NCBI GenBank assembly: GCA_028752905.1
Contig: JAQNBH010000011.1
Span: 29,333,017-29,397,016 of the forward strand
DNA: 64,000 bases
Direction of reading: 5' to 3'
Source: Cladorhizidae sp. MBARI D1340-BT2
Lineage: Eukaryota > Porifera > Demospongiae > Poecilosclerida > Cladorhizidae
Positions 35,958-48,770 of the stretch are shown piece by piece (position 1 is the stretch's first letter; the number at the start of each line of letters is the position of its first letter). The position numbers and the translations under genes were made by a program. The notes beneath the pieces are model-generated. The model was not told where the DNA came from. It saw nothing but the letters and a program-made list of their open reading frames with translations, and searched no databases.

Positions 35958-37815
35958 AGCAAGTTATGATGGCGTGCCACTAGTGTCCTCTCTCATTATA
36001 TATATAGAGCAAGTTATGATGGCGTGCCACTAGTGTCTTCTCTCATTATATATATATATAGAGCAAGTTATGATGGCGTGCCACTAGTGTCCTCTCTCAT
36101 TATATATATATAGAGCAAGTTATGATGGCGTGCCACTAGTATCCTCTCTCATTATATATATAGAGAGCAAGTTATGATGGCGTGCCACTAGTGTCCTCTC
36201 TCATTATATATATATATATTGAGCAAGTTAGTTATGATGGCGTGCCACTAGTGTCCTCTCTCATTATATATATATATAGAGCAAGTTATGATGGTGTGCC
36301 ACTAGCGTCCTCTCTCATTATATATATATATAGAGCAAGTTATGATGGCGTGCCACTAGTGTCCGCTCTCATTATATATATATATAGAGCAAGTTATGAT
36401 GGCGTGCCACTAGTGTCCTCTCTCATTATATATATATATATATAGAGCAAGTTATGATGGCATGCCACTAGTGTCCTCTCTCGTTATATATATAGAGAGA
36501 GCAAGTTATGATGGCGTGCCACTAGTGTCCTCTCTCATTATATATAGAGAGAAAGTTATGATGGTGTGCCACTAGTGTCCTCTCTCATTGTATATATAGA
36601 GAGAGCAAGTTATGATGGCGTGCCACTAGTGTCCTCTCTCATTATATATATATATATATATTGAGTCAGTTATGATGGCGTGCCACTAGTGTCCTCTCTC
36701 ATTATATATATATATATTGAGCAAGTTATGATGGCATGCCACTAGTGTCCTCTCTCATTATATATATATATAGAGCAAGTTATGATGGCGTGCCACTAGT
36801 GTCCTCTCTCATTATATATATATATATATATAGAGCAAGTTATGATGGCATGCCACTAGTGTCCTCTCTCATTATATATATAGAGAGAGCAAGTTATGAT
36901 GGTGTGCCACTAGTGTCTTCTCTCATTATATATATATAGAGAGCAAGTTATGATGGCGTGCCACTAGTGTCCACTCTCATTATATATATATATAGAGCAA
37001 GTTATGATGGCATGCCACTAGTGTCCTCTCTCATTATATATATATAGAGATCAAGTTATGATGGCGTGCCACTAGTGTCTTCTCTCATTATATATATATA
37101 TATATAGAGAGCAAGTTATGATGGCGTGCCACTAGTGTCCTCTCTCATTATATATATATAGAGAGCAAGTTATTATGGCGTGCCATTAGTGTCTTCTCTC
37201 ATTATATATAATATATAGAGCAAGTTATGATGGCGTGCCACTAGTGTCCTCTCTCATTATATATATATATATATATATATTGAGCAAGTTATGATGGCGT
37301 GCCACTAGTGTCCTCTCTCATTATATATATATATTGAGCAAGTTATGATGGTGTGCCACTAGTGTCTTCTCTCATTATATATATATATAGAGCAAGTTAT
37401 GATGGCGTGCCACTAGTGTCTTCTCTCATTATATATATATAGAGCAAGTTATGATGGCGTGCCACTAGTGTCCGCTCTCATTATAGATATAGAGAGCAGG
37501 TTATGATGGCGTGCCACTAGTGTCTTCTCTCATTATATATACATTGAGAAAGTTATGATGGCGTCCCACTAGTGTCCTCTCTCATTATATATATATTGAG
37601 CAAGTTATGATGGCGTGCCACTAGTGTCCTCTCTCATTATATATATATAGAGAGCAAGTTATGATGGCGTGCCACTAGTGTCCTCTCTCATTATATATAT
37701 ATTGAGCAAGTTATGATGAGTGTCCTCTCTCATTATATATATAGAGAGAGCAAGTTATGATGGCGTGCCACTAGTGTCTTCTCTCATTATATATATATAT
37801 ATATATAGAGCAAGT
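35935..37815 (+). repeat. ~55-bp minisatellite derived from hAT coding sequence
   Basis: About 34 copies of a unit made of gagcaagttatgatggcg, tgccactagtgtcctctctc, and a variable (AT)n tract of roughly 8-22 bases. The length therefore ranges from about 45 to 65 bp. The first unit overlaps the end of the hAT relic. Chance ORFs such as VPLVSSLIIYI come from this array and are not genes. Confidence 0.95.
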
Positions 37816-38329
37816 TATCTACCTAGGCACAGCTTATAAGTAATGTAGCAAGTGAACTTCGATGGGAGCTAAGAAGCTTGATTTACCCGCTAGGTTCACT
37901 GTTGTATCACTACAATTACTACCAGTAAAACAAACGCTAGCGCTAGCTAGAGCTACTGCTAGATAGAGCGACACTAGCTAGCTAGATTTACTGCTAGCTA
38001 CAAATGAATGACGCTAGCGCTATCTAGATGGACTGCTGGCTACCAAAGAAACTAAAAGCTTGATTACTAAAAACGAAGGCTGGCTATAAGGATCACAAAA
38101 CAAGCAAAAAGAAAGTAACTAAACAATTCTAATTACAGCTCACCATTTATCTTTACACGAAGAAAAATCCAGAGTCCAAGGTAGAGTTTATATTCTCCCC
38201 CAATCTTTGATGAGTCTTCAAGGCAACTTTTCGAACCCGGAAGAACAGAGAAAGGCGAAATAGAGAAAAGAGAAAGAAAACTGGGTTAGGACAAGTAGCC
38301 GGCTTATTGCTGAACTGAAACTAAGTTTA
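37816..38329. other. No gene; simple gctagct-rich sequence
   Basis: About 510 bp between two minisatellites, rich in gctagc and ctagctag words. No ORF or known element seen. Confidence 0.5.
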
Positions 38330-40070
38330 ATAAACACTAACTGTAGGCTAGAAAGAAGTTAACTATGGGCTAGAAACTAAACACTAACTACGGGCTAAAT
38401 AAATAAAGGCTAACTGTGGGCTAGAAAACAAGTTAAACAAAGGCTAACTGTGAACAAGGCTAACTGTGGACTAGAAAACAAGTTAAACCAGGCTACCTGT
38501 GAACAAAGGCTAACTGTGGGCTAGAAATCAAGTTAAACAAAGGCTAACTGTGGGCTAGAAAGCAAGTTAAACAAAGGCTAACTGTGGGCTTCTTAGAAAA
38601 CAAGTTAAACAAAGGCTAAATGTGGGCTATCAAACAAGTTCAATAAAGGCTAACTGTGGGCTAGAAAACAAGTAAAATAAAGGCTAACTGTGGGCTAGAA
38701 AAGAAGTTCAATAAAGGCTAACTGTGGGCTAGAAAACAAGTTCAATAAAGGCTAACTGTGGGCTAGAAAGCAAGTTAAACAAAGGCTAACTGTGGGCTTC
38801 TTAGAAAACAAGTTAAACAAAGGCTAACTGTGGACTACAAAACAAGTTAAATAAAGGCTAACTGGGCTAGAAAACAGTTAAATAAAGGCTAACTGTGGTC
38901 TAGAAAACAAGTTAAATAAAGGCTAACTGTGGGCTAGAAAACAAGTTAAATAAAGGCTAACTGTGGGCTAGAAAACAAGTTAAATAAAGGCCAACTGTGG
39001 GCTAGAAAACAAGTTAAACAAAGGCTAACTGTGAACAAGGCTCACTGTGGGCTAGAAAACAAGTTAAACAAAGGCTACCTGTGAACAAAGGCTAACTGTG
39101 GTATAGAAATCAAGTTAAACAAAGGCTAACTGTGGGCTAGAAAGCAAGTTAAACAAAGGCTAACTGTGGGCTTCTTAGAAAACAAGTTAAACAAAGGCTA
39201 ACTGTGGGCTATAAAACAAGTTCAATAAAGGCTAACTGTGGTCTAGAAAACAAGTAAAATAAAGGCTAACTGTGGGCTAGAAAAGAAGTTCAATAAAGGA
39301 TAACTGTGGGCTAGAAAACAAGTTCAATAAAGGCTAACTGTGGGCTAGAAAGCAAGTTAAACAAAGGCTAACTGTGGGCTTCTTAGAAAACAAGTTAAAC
39401 AAAGGCTAACTGTGGACTACAAAACAAGTTAAATAAAGGCTAACTGTGGGCTAGAAAACAAGTTAACTAAAGGCTAACTGTGGGCTAGAAAACAAGTTAA
39501 ATAAAGGCTAACTGTGGGCTAGAAAACAAGTTAAATAAAGGCTAACTGTGGGCTAGAAAACAAGTTAAATAAAGGCCAACTGTGGGCTAGAAAACAAGTT
39601 AAATAAAGGCTAACTGTGGGCTAGAAAACAAGTTCAATAAAGGATAACTGTGGGCTAGAAAACAAGTTCAATAAAGGCTAACTGTGGGCTAGAAAGCAAG
39701 TTAAACAAAGGCTAACTGTGGGCTTCTTAGAAAACAAGTTAAATAAAGGCTAACTGTGGGCTAGAAAACAAGTTAAATAAAGGCTAACTGTGGGCTAGAA
39801 AACAAGTTAAATAAAGGCTAACTGTTGGCTAGAAAACAAGTTAAATAAAGGCTAACTGTGGGCTAGAAAACAAGTTAAACAAAGGCTAACTGTGAACAAG
39901 GCTAACAGTTAACTGTGGGCTAGAAAAGAAGTTAAACAAAGTCTACCTGTGAACAAAGGCTAACTGTGGGCTAGAAAGCTAGTTAAACAAAGGCTATCTG
40001 TGGGTTTCTTAGAAAACAAGTTAAACAATGGCCAACTGTGAGCTAGAGTACTAGTTAAACAAAAAAGTTA
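38330..40070 (+). repeat. 34-bp minisatellite with higher-order structure
   Basis: About 50 copies of a 34-bp unit (aggctaactgtgggctagaa, aacaagttaaataa). Variant units containing cttcttag occur near 38590, 38795, 39172, 39377, 39722 and 40012. A run of variants at about 38445-38860 recurs at about 39030-39420, which indicates a higher-order repeat of about 585 bp. Confidence 0.95.
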
Positions 40071-40934
40071 CAGTTGGTGGTTCAACACAGCTAGTAAAAT
40101 CTCTCACCTGCTTTTCCTCCTAAGAATAGCTGCTTGATTCATGGAGGCCTGAAGTTTTTAGTGGCTCTAGTGGTGTTCTAAGTCCTGGGCTGCGCCGTGG
40201 AATCGAAGAAAAGCTCCAAGTAGCGTTACTTTTCTCCACGAACAATGAAAGGCGTATCTTGTAGAATCACGTGCTACCCCAAAATGCGTAACGCGGAAGA
40301 TTACGGAAATCAAAATTGTCGTAAACATTCAAAGGCCGTTTTCTTGCCTTGTACTTAGCTGTGTTAGATCGGTCGTAGCTCAGCGAACCAACTAGCTATG
40401 ATGACGCTTCTTAGACCATTTTGAAGGTAATAAGGTGTGCTATATCATAGTGCCAATAACTCAAATTTTATATCTTGCGCGAAGTGGGCCCTTTTCGCAG
40501 AGCCTGTCTGTCACATAATTATGATAATGAAGGGATTACTAGCTAACAATAATATAATATTAAAATAATATATGCATGTATTAAGTCTATACACATTCTA
40601 ACATAATCATTTCCCCCTTTATTTCCTCTTCTCTCCAGATCATCACAATCATTGGAGTAGGAGTGATTGATTGTTTTGGTTGTCTACAGTTGGAACTGTA
40701 GCTTTTCTGGTAAAAAAATATCAAAGAAAAGGACATTAACATATATAATTTTTTGGTCAATAGGGATTGTAAATTATTGAATTTTGTGGGATAAATTATA
40801 TACTATACATATGTGCAGCTTTAACTTTTTTCACTGATGTTATAGTAAACCTCTCTAATTGTCTCCCCCCTTAGTGTATATTGTTCCCCCCAAACACGGG
40901 AGGCACAGGCATAGTATGGCGGTGACATTAATTA
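40071..40934. other. No gene recognised
   Basis: About 860 bp of mixed sequence between the 34-bp array and the gypsy relic. No ORF similarity. It may hold unrecognised 3' parts of the relic. Confidence 0.4.
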
Positions 40935-43713
40935 GGGAATAGTATATTCCTACGACAGTTTTACTAGTTATAAATGGCATATGCATGAAGGCATACTTGC
41001 CCCACGGTGTGCAAAATGCTGTTTTGTCCTGGCTTTTTCTACTCAAGGGAACCTGATAGAAGCCTTTGTTAAGGTCCAGTTTCGATAACCAGCTGAGACC
41101 TGATTTAGTAAGTCCTCAATACATGGCATTTGATAGGGATCCGAAATAGTAATCTTGTTTAGCCTTCTATAGTCGATGCAAAGCCTCACCTGTCCAGTAC
41201 TCTTTTTTCTGAGAGGCACCATTGTTGATGACCATGGGCTCTTTGATGGAACAATAATGCCTTTCCTAAGGAGATCATCAATCTCTCCCTTCAAATCATC
41301 AACCATGCCTGGAGCAATACGATAAGGGTGAGTTCTCAAAGGATAATCTTCTTTGACATTAATTCATTCTCTTCAAATTTTGCAACACCTATAACTCGAT
41401 CACTGAATTAGGCAAGCCGCAGGTCTAACCTGAGGTGCTGTTCCTCAGTTAAGTGAGTACCACTCATGCTAACCTTCCCAATAGGTTCAGGATTGACTTC
41501 AGACTCATCTGCCACTATATACAACACGGAACAAGTTGGCAGTTGGGGTCTTCCAAGCTTTTAACCTATTGATATGCACAGTGACATGTCTAGATCTTTT
41601 GCCTTGGAATGCAATAGTATATAGTTGCAGTTAGATAGTTTAGCACTCACTACATATGGGCCATCCCAGATTGAATGCAATTTTCCCATGAGCCCAGGGG
41701 TGTGGCATAACACAAGATCCCCTGGCTCAAAGCTACAGGCCTTGGATCTAGCATCATATGCTGTCTTGGATTTTTCTTTTGCAATAGCCTGATTGGCATG
41801 AGCTACTTCGTGTAGAGCTACTAGGGTCTCCCTCAATACCTGTACCCACTCAACCGTGCTGGTAAAGCTTATATCTCCACTTATCCATCCCACTTTAACT
41901 GCCTAAAGGGGACCTCACATGCTCTTACCATGAACTAATTCGTAAGGTGAAAACCCTGTGGCTGTGTGGAGGGTAGCTCTGTATGCTAACAAGCAATACT
42001 TTAGGCCATTCTTGGTCTTTGCCCTGGATCTTACGAATCATACTCTTCAAACAACCATGCCACCGTTCTAGTATCCCGTTGGTCTGGGGGTGGTAGGCTG
42101 TGATCTTTATCTGTTTAATATTCAAGAGCCTACATAACTTCTTAAGGCCAGCGTTGCCCATTATTTTGACAATATTTTTGTGGGGCTTATATCCCTTCTA
42201 AACATCTGTACAATCTGTCTTTCAAATTTGGATGCACAAGTCTCTAGTTATGGTGAATTTTATCCATTACATTCACCTTGAAAATTGAAGAAGGTTAGTT
42301 CAGCTTCAGTAAAGTTTGATCGCTCATATCTACTACCACTTACCCTGGATACTTTATTCAAGTACTAGAATGCAGCTCATTGCACGTAGAATCATTGCAT
42401 TCTAATTGAGCATAAATATACGAAAAATTGAAGTACTGCACATGTGTGACATGTGAGCAGTAGTCTGGTGGTGGCCCAATATAGTAGTAGCCCAACTTCA
42501 ATAGCAATTTCTCAGAAACATGTTTTTTGAAGGTAAAGACAGATATCTCAAGGAAAAATTTATGTATACCTGCTTCATTATATAGCATATTGTAGCTCTA
42601 TCTTTGCTCTACGATTGTAGAGTGGAGGTTTTAAATTTTTAAGTGCTAGTCCAATTATAAAGTCATGTGTATATACCCTGATATGCCCATATTATTGTTG
42701 ACCTTGTCATGAAAACTCCGTTAGTGTTGAGGTTAAAAAATTTCGCTGGAATCAAGCTTTCGTGGTTGCTCTACTACATCCATAAAAGGTAAGTGTGTAT
42801 AGGGCATATCTTAGGAGAGGGACATTTTATTGTGACTCTAGTCAGAATTTTTCCAACCCTCTATACTTTACTGAAACTTCTTAATAAAGCACATTATTAG
42901 AAAGCTCTTGCAGAGAGCTGTATTCTGGTACCAAAATAAAATGTAGGGGAAGAAGGACAACAAAGTTATGGACGTTTACATAAACTATGATAAAATGGGC
43001 AACGCTGGCCTTAATAACCTTTCCCAGAAGTGACTGATTACTCCCATTAACCCCTCTGCTACTGATTTAGCATCTACCCATTTCAAAGGAATAGTCATTG
43101 TCCAAGCCCTAACCCTAGTCCCAAGACACAATGGTCAGGATATACCTGTGACCTTCTTTGTTTTTTTCTACCAGATCCCAGGCCATCCTTTGGTAAGGTT
43201 CTGTCTGATATGGTTGGTGTAACTACCATAGGTACTCTAAGTTGTAGCTGCCTCCCTGCCTTTTCACATTCTGGGCAGGCACTACAGTATGCCCTAATGT
43301 CTTTCCTAATACCAGGCCATGTGAAGTGGTGAGATAGGATGGCAAGCATCTTATTGTGTGCAAAATCCACCAACTAACCCTCTGTGCCCAATGTCCAACA
43401 CCTCTTTCCTTCTACAAGATGGCACGACAATTCTGGACAACTCCTTTTGAGGATCTACCAACTTGACATGCACTAGTACTCCGTTCTCCCTACAATAATC
43501 ATCTTCCTGCTTTTCAGCTTTACTCCTCATCTCCGACAGGCTACCATCTTCCACATGCTGAGCAACTAGCTTCCTAACTTCTTCCTCGCTTTTGCTAAGC
43601 ACCGGAATTGGCTGGTCACTAGATTGAGCTCCCTCTAACCCATTAAGGACAACTTCCTCAACCAAGACTGAAGAGTCTTCTTCCACCTCATCTACTACCT
43701 CATCTGCACTCGC
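40935..43713 (-). pseudogene. Decayed Gmr1-like gypsy pol fragment
   Basis: Minus-strand pol remains in several frames. From upstream: a linker with EEEVRKLVAQHVEDGSLSEM, then the integrase zinc domain (HRGLVG, then HNKMLAILSHHFTWPGI and CSACPEC), the start of the integrase core (AWDLVEKNKEGHRYILTIV, DAKSVAEGLM), the end of the core (IKITAYHPQTNGILERWHG), the C-terminal module (FEPGDLVLCHTPGLMGKL, WDGPYVV), and then reverse transcriptase (GIIVPSKSPWSSTMVP, VRLCIDYRRLN, TAFCTPWGKYAFMHMPF). It ends there, before the YxDD box. The second integrase aspartate region is not seen. Integrase again precedes reverse transcriptase. The relic is interrupted by a MITE, broken by many frameshifts, and joined upstream to piggyBac sequence. 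No LTRs found. Confidence 0.85.
42146..43010. mobile_element. TTAA-flanked MITE inside the integrase relic
   Basis: An 865-bp non-coding insert with terminal inverted repeats GGCCAGCGTTGCCCATT at both ends (42146-42162, and reversed at 42994-43010). It is flanked by TTAA at 42142-42145 and 43011-43014, a piggyBac-type target. The ends differ from piggyBac elements 1 and 2, so it belongs to another family. With the insert and one TTAA removed, the integrase frame on the downstream side continues upstream for several codons. Confidence 0.85.
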
Positions 43714-44450
43714 ATACAGCCTGTCCCTATCGGGATCTCTGGGGTCATGGGTGGGGTCCTCATTATTTGCAAAATGTAGGAATTTCAGGAGGAGAAAGAA
43801 CCTATCCCTTCTCATTTTAAATTTTGCCCGAATATAGGGATTTCTATCAGATCATCCGTGGACCAACACATGTCCAGCCTTGGCTTGTGAATAACATCCA
43901 TCAGTCCAAGTAAACCGAAGAATGTCTTCATTTCATCAACGGTAGTGTCCACCCAGTCATGAACCCTGGAGAAATCCTTCAGATTTTCACAACTTGCCTC
44001 GATGAACTGCTGAGCATATCGGTTAGTCTCCTCTACAATATGCCTAAAGATATTGTTAGTGAGTACTGGGCGAAGAATTCATCTAATAGTTGCATTGGCA
44101 CCAAGCCTAACTTTGAGTTGCTCGCCACCAACGAATGGAATTTGCTTTGGCTCATAACTGTCATTCGGGCCAATGTCCCAATTTATCGTGGGTTTCTGAG
44201 CCCTTACAGGCCTGCGCCCCTGTCCTCTAGTACGAGGCCGGCCCCTCTGACCTCTTACAGGCCCCCCTCTGCCACCGCCTAGGCCACCACGAACCTGCAT
44301 GAAGTGGCCACGAATCACACCACCATGAACACGTGGATTACGTTTGGCCTGTTTGGCCTGCACTGGCTAGTCTTCTGCATCACTTTCATTATCTGTATCA
44401 CAGTTCTTGCCGTCTAAGAGGCTTAATTCATCATCTAACGGAACAGCGGT
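43714..44450 (-). pseudogene. piggyBac transposase N-terminal relic
   Basis: Minus-strand remains of another PGBD-type transposase. It has an acidic start (DDELSLLDGKNCDTDNESD, then a stop), an Arg/Gly-rich stretch (RGGLGGGRGGPVRGQRGRPR), and then PTINWDIGPND, RHIVEETNRYAQQFIEA, WVDTTVDEMKTFFGLLGLM and WSTDDLIEIPIFGQ. After a frameshift it reads MRRDRFFLLLKFLHFANNED. It stops at DRDRLY, where gypsy pol sequence takes over in the same frame. The catalytic aspartates are missing. Identified by resemblance to the family, without a search. Confidence 0.8.
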
Positions 44451-44529
44451 CGAACGGTTATGCCAGATCCATGACTTCAAGTTTGACAGGCCAGTTACCT
44501 TGGTTACCTTACATATGAGCTCTTAAAAT

Positions 44530-44700
44530 CAACTTCTCAATAATCAACTTCAAATTTCTCGACGTTTCGACTAGATGCACTAGTCTTGATAAGGAATAAT
44601 GGAATGCTAAGGCTCACGTTAGCATGTTATATAGCTAGCTATCCAACATGTGCCAGTACACGTACCTAGCACATGCACCAGTTGTAAAATATCAATAATA
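44530..44700 (+). repeat. Dispersed repeat, copy 1
   Basis: Contains caataatcaacttcaaattt, ctcgacgtttcgactagatg and a gttatatagctagc tail. A diverged relative is at about 55350-55510 (tctcgacatttccactagat). This type of sequence often lies at the 3' end of retroelements, but I cannot name the family. Confidence 0.55.
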
Positions 44701-44756
44701 ATACATGTACCAAAAAAATGGACAATCCAAAAAATTGTATAATAAACAAGTAAATT

Positions 44757-45057
<301 letters not shown>

Positions 45058-45148
45058 ACTGCTGCAGTGCTTGGATCCAGCTCAGTACCTGATGATCATT
45101 ATTTCTTAAATTAAATGGTATTCTCTATCTATATGCATAATTAATTAA

Positions 45149-45290
<142 letters not shown>

Positions 45291-45337
45291 TTTATTTATG
45301 TATGATTTTTATTGTTTTAAATTAAAAAAAAAAAAAA

Positions 45338-45487
<150 letters not shown>

Positions 45488-45488
45488 A

Positions 45489-45638
45489 GATATTGGCCGC
45501 CGACTAGCCAGGATTATGGGTCAGGAGAGTTGTACCACCTTCCTCATACAAAGGCTCTCTGTTGCTGTACAACGTGGTAATGCGGCCTCAGTGTTGGGAT
45601 CGGCTGATATGTTAACCGCTACTGACTTCTTCAACTAA
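45489..45638 (+). pseudogene. 49-residue C-terminal fragment, probably of a retroelement
   Basis: An open frame without a start, entered straight from the microsatellite: DIGRRLARIMGQES, FLIQRLSVAVQRGNAASVLG, then a stop. The QRLSxAxQRGNA pattern resembles the C-termini of retroelement-type proteins I recall from marine invertebrates, but I cannot name the family. It could also be a chance frame. Confidence 0.35.
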
Positions 45639-45718
45639 TATCATTACTTCAACTTATATAATTTAATTGTATAACTATCAATTGATTATTAAATAGTTAT
45701 TGCAATAATTTTTTTTTA

Positions 45719-45857
<139 letters not shown>

Positions 45858-45859
45858 TC

Positions 45860-48100
45860 ATGCTTCAGTATCGCAAACAGTTCCATAATATTGAAAGGGA
45901 AGCTTATTTGCCATTTTGACAAGATTGAGCGATTTCAGACAGTTTTTAATGGAGAAAATTTCTCACCAAAAGACATTTACTGTCGTTTAAAGAGTAGAAA
46001 CAGTTCATGTTGAAAAGGAAGCCATTTTGACAAGAATGAGACAGTTTTTCCTCAAAACGCTCAAAAGAGTCCCAATTGGAGACAAATAGAGCTTTCGGTT
46101 ATAAAGGGGAGATTTCTCACCAAAAGACATTTTATCATTTAATGTTCAAATGGAAGCTAATTGCCCATTTATACAAGAATGAGTGATTTCAGACACTTCC
46201 CAAATGGAGTAAAATAGAGCTTCTATTGATAGATTTGTCACAAAAATACGTTTTCTGACATTTTAAGAGTAAAAACAGTTCCATAATGTTGAAAAGGAAG
46301 CTAATTTGCCATTTTGAGCGATTTCAAACAGTTTTTCCTCAAACGCTCCCAATTGGAACAAAATAGAGCTTCTTTCTGGTTAAAATCGGAAGATTTCTCA
46401 CCAAAAGACCTTTCCAGTCGTTTAAAGAGTAGAAACAGTTCTATAATGTTGAACAGGAAGCTAATGTGCCCATTTTGACAATAATGAAACAGTTATTCCT
46501 CAAAACCCTCCAAATAGAGCTGCTTTCAGTTAAAAAGATGATATTTCTCACCAAAAGTCGTTTTCTGTCATTTAAAGAGTAGAAACAGTTCCATAATGTT
46601 GAAAAGTAAGCTAAATTGAGTGATTTCATAGTTTTTTCACAAAATTCATAAAAAAAGAGGCAAAATAGATCTTTCGGTTAAAAAGGGCAGAAACCAAAAT
46701 ATGTTTTTTGTCATTTAAGGCGTAGAAACAGTTCATAAATGTTGAAAAGGGAACTAATTTGTCCATTTTGAAAAGTTTGAGCGATTTAAGACAGTTTTTA
46801 CTCAAAATCCTCCTATTGGAGAGCTTATTTCGGTTAAAAATCTGAAATTTGACTTTTTCTGTCGTTTAAAGTAGACTTGTTTCAGTTAAAAATGGAAGAT
46901 TTCTTATCAAAAGACGTTTTCTGACAAGATGAGTAGAAATAGTTCCATAATGTTGAAAAGGAAACGAATTTCCCATTTTGAGCGATTTCAGACAGTTTTT
47001 CCTCAAAACGCTCCCAATTGGGTCAAAATAGAGTTAAAATCGGAAGATTTCTCACCAAAAGACGTTTACTGTAGTTTAAAGAGTAGAATCAGTTCTATAA
47101 TGTTGAAATGGAAGATAATGTGTCCATTTGGACAAGAATGAGCGATTTCAGAGTTTTTTCCTCCAAAAGCTCAAAAACATCCCAAATTGAGTAAAATAGA
47201 GCTTCTTTGGGTTAAAAAGACATTTTCTGTCATTTCAAGAGTAGAAACAGTTCCATAATGTTGAAAGGGAAGCTTATTTGCCATTTTGGCAAGATTGAGC
47301 GATTTCAGACCGTTTTTCCTCAAAACGCAATAAACATCCTAATTGTGAGCTTTTGGTGAGATTTCTCACCAAAAGACATTTACTGTCGTTTAAAAAGTAG
47401 AAACAGTTCAATATTGCTGAAAAGAAAGCTGTGCCCATTTTGACAAGAATGAGAGTTTTTCCTCAAAACGCTCAAAAAAAGTCCCAATTGAGACAAATAG
47501 AGCTTCTTTCGATTAAAAAGGAGAGATTTCTTTCCAAAAGACATTTTCTTTCATTTAAAAAATAGAAACAGTTCCCTAATGTTCAAATGGAAGCTAATTG
47601 CAAAAATTAGTGATTTCAGACTGTTTTTCTTTAAAACGCTAAAAAAACGTCCCAAATGCAGTAAATAGAGGTACCAAAAATATGTTTTCTGACATTTTAA
47701 GAGTACAGTTCCATAATGTTGGCTAATTTGCCATTATTCAAAATACTATAAAAAAACGTCACTATTGTAAGCTTCTTTCAATTAAAAAGTGTAGATTTGT
47801 CATCAAAAGACGTTTCCTGTCATTTAAATAGTACAAATAATTCAATAACGTTGAAAAGGAAGCTAAATAGCCATCGACTTCAGACAGTTTTTCCTCAAAA
47901 TGCTCAAAAACGTACCAATTGGAGCAAAATACGGTTAAAAAGGGGAGATTCACCAAAAGACGTTTTCTCTAGTTTAAAGTGTAGAAACAGTTCCATAATG
48001 TTGAAAAGGAAGCTAGTTTTCCCATTTTTGAAAAGATTGAGACAGTTTTTTCTCAAAATACTCAAAAACATCCCAAAATAGAGGACATTTATCATTTTAA
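45860..48100 (+). repeat. ~180-bp satellite, block B left part
   Basis: Same family and orientation as 24136-27630. The last unit ends gaggacatttatcattttaa, where piggyBac element 2 is inserted at the TTAA. Confidence 0.93.
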
Positions 48101-48179
48101 CGCTTTAGGGCCGATAATTGAAATAACGCCGCGCAAGCGTCTGCCGGAATTAATTGAGTAATTCGTTTTATTAGCCCGA

Positions 48180-48770
48180 GAGAAAAACACCTTGGGCTCT
48201 TGAAGTTCATGGGACAGCTTCTTCGCTTCAGGACTCAATCAGGTTAGCGTGTTGATAGCTTACATGGCCCTTGAAGTCATGGGACAGCTTCTTCGCTTCA
48301 GAGCTCAACTAGGTTAGCGTGTTGCTAGCTTACCTGGCTACTTCTAAACAAAGCACACTAAGTTTGTTTTGCTTTTAGCGATCTCTGCGGTCTGTTGGCT
48401 TCGAAATCTTTTTACTATAGAGCTAGAGCTGCCATTATGCCATGGTAGTAGTTTCATCCACGTAAATAGTTTCAAAAAGGTAAGCTAGATAATTGATTGA
48501 GTATATATATAATTAGTAGTAATTAGTTTTAGTCGCGTGAGAGAAAAACACCGTGGGCACTTGAAGTCATGGGACAGCTTCTTCGCTTCAGGACTCAACC
48601 AGGTTAGCGTGTTGATAGCTTACATGGCCCTTGAAGTCATGGAACAGCTTCTTCGCTTCTGGGCTCAACTAGGTTAGCGTGTAGCTAGTTTACCTGGCTA
48701 ATTCTAAAGAAAGCACACTGTTTGTTTTGCTTTTAGCGATGTCTGTCGGCTTCGAGAACTTCTTACTATA
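48180..48770 (+). repeat. Internal duplication in piggyBac element 2
   Basis: A block at about 48180-48405 recurs at about 48540-48755 (offset near 360). Each block itself contains a shorter repeat of about 80 bp around catgggacagcttcttcgct and caggttagcgtgttgatagc. Such repeats could be subterminal transposase-binding sites, which is inference. Confidence 0.85.

Noticed and set aside
36182..36939. ORFs with repeated VPLVSSLIIYI
   Set aside because: By-products of the ~55-bp minisatellite.
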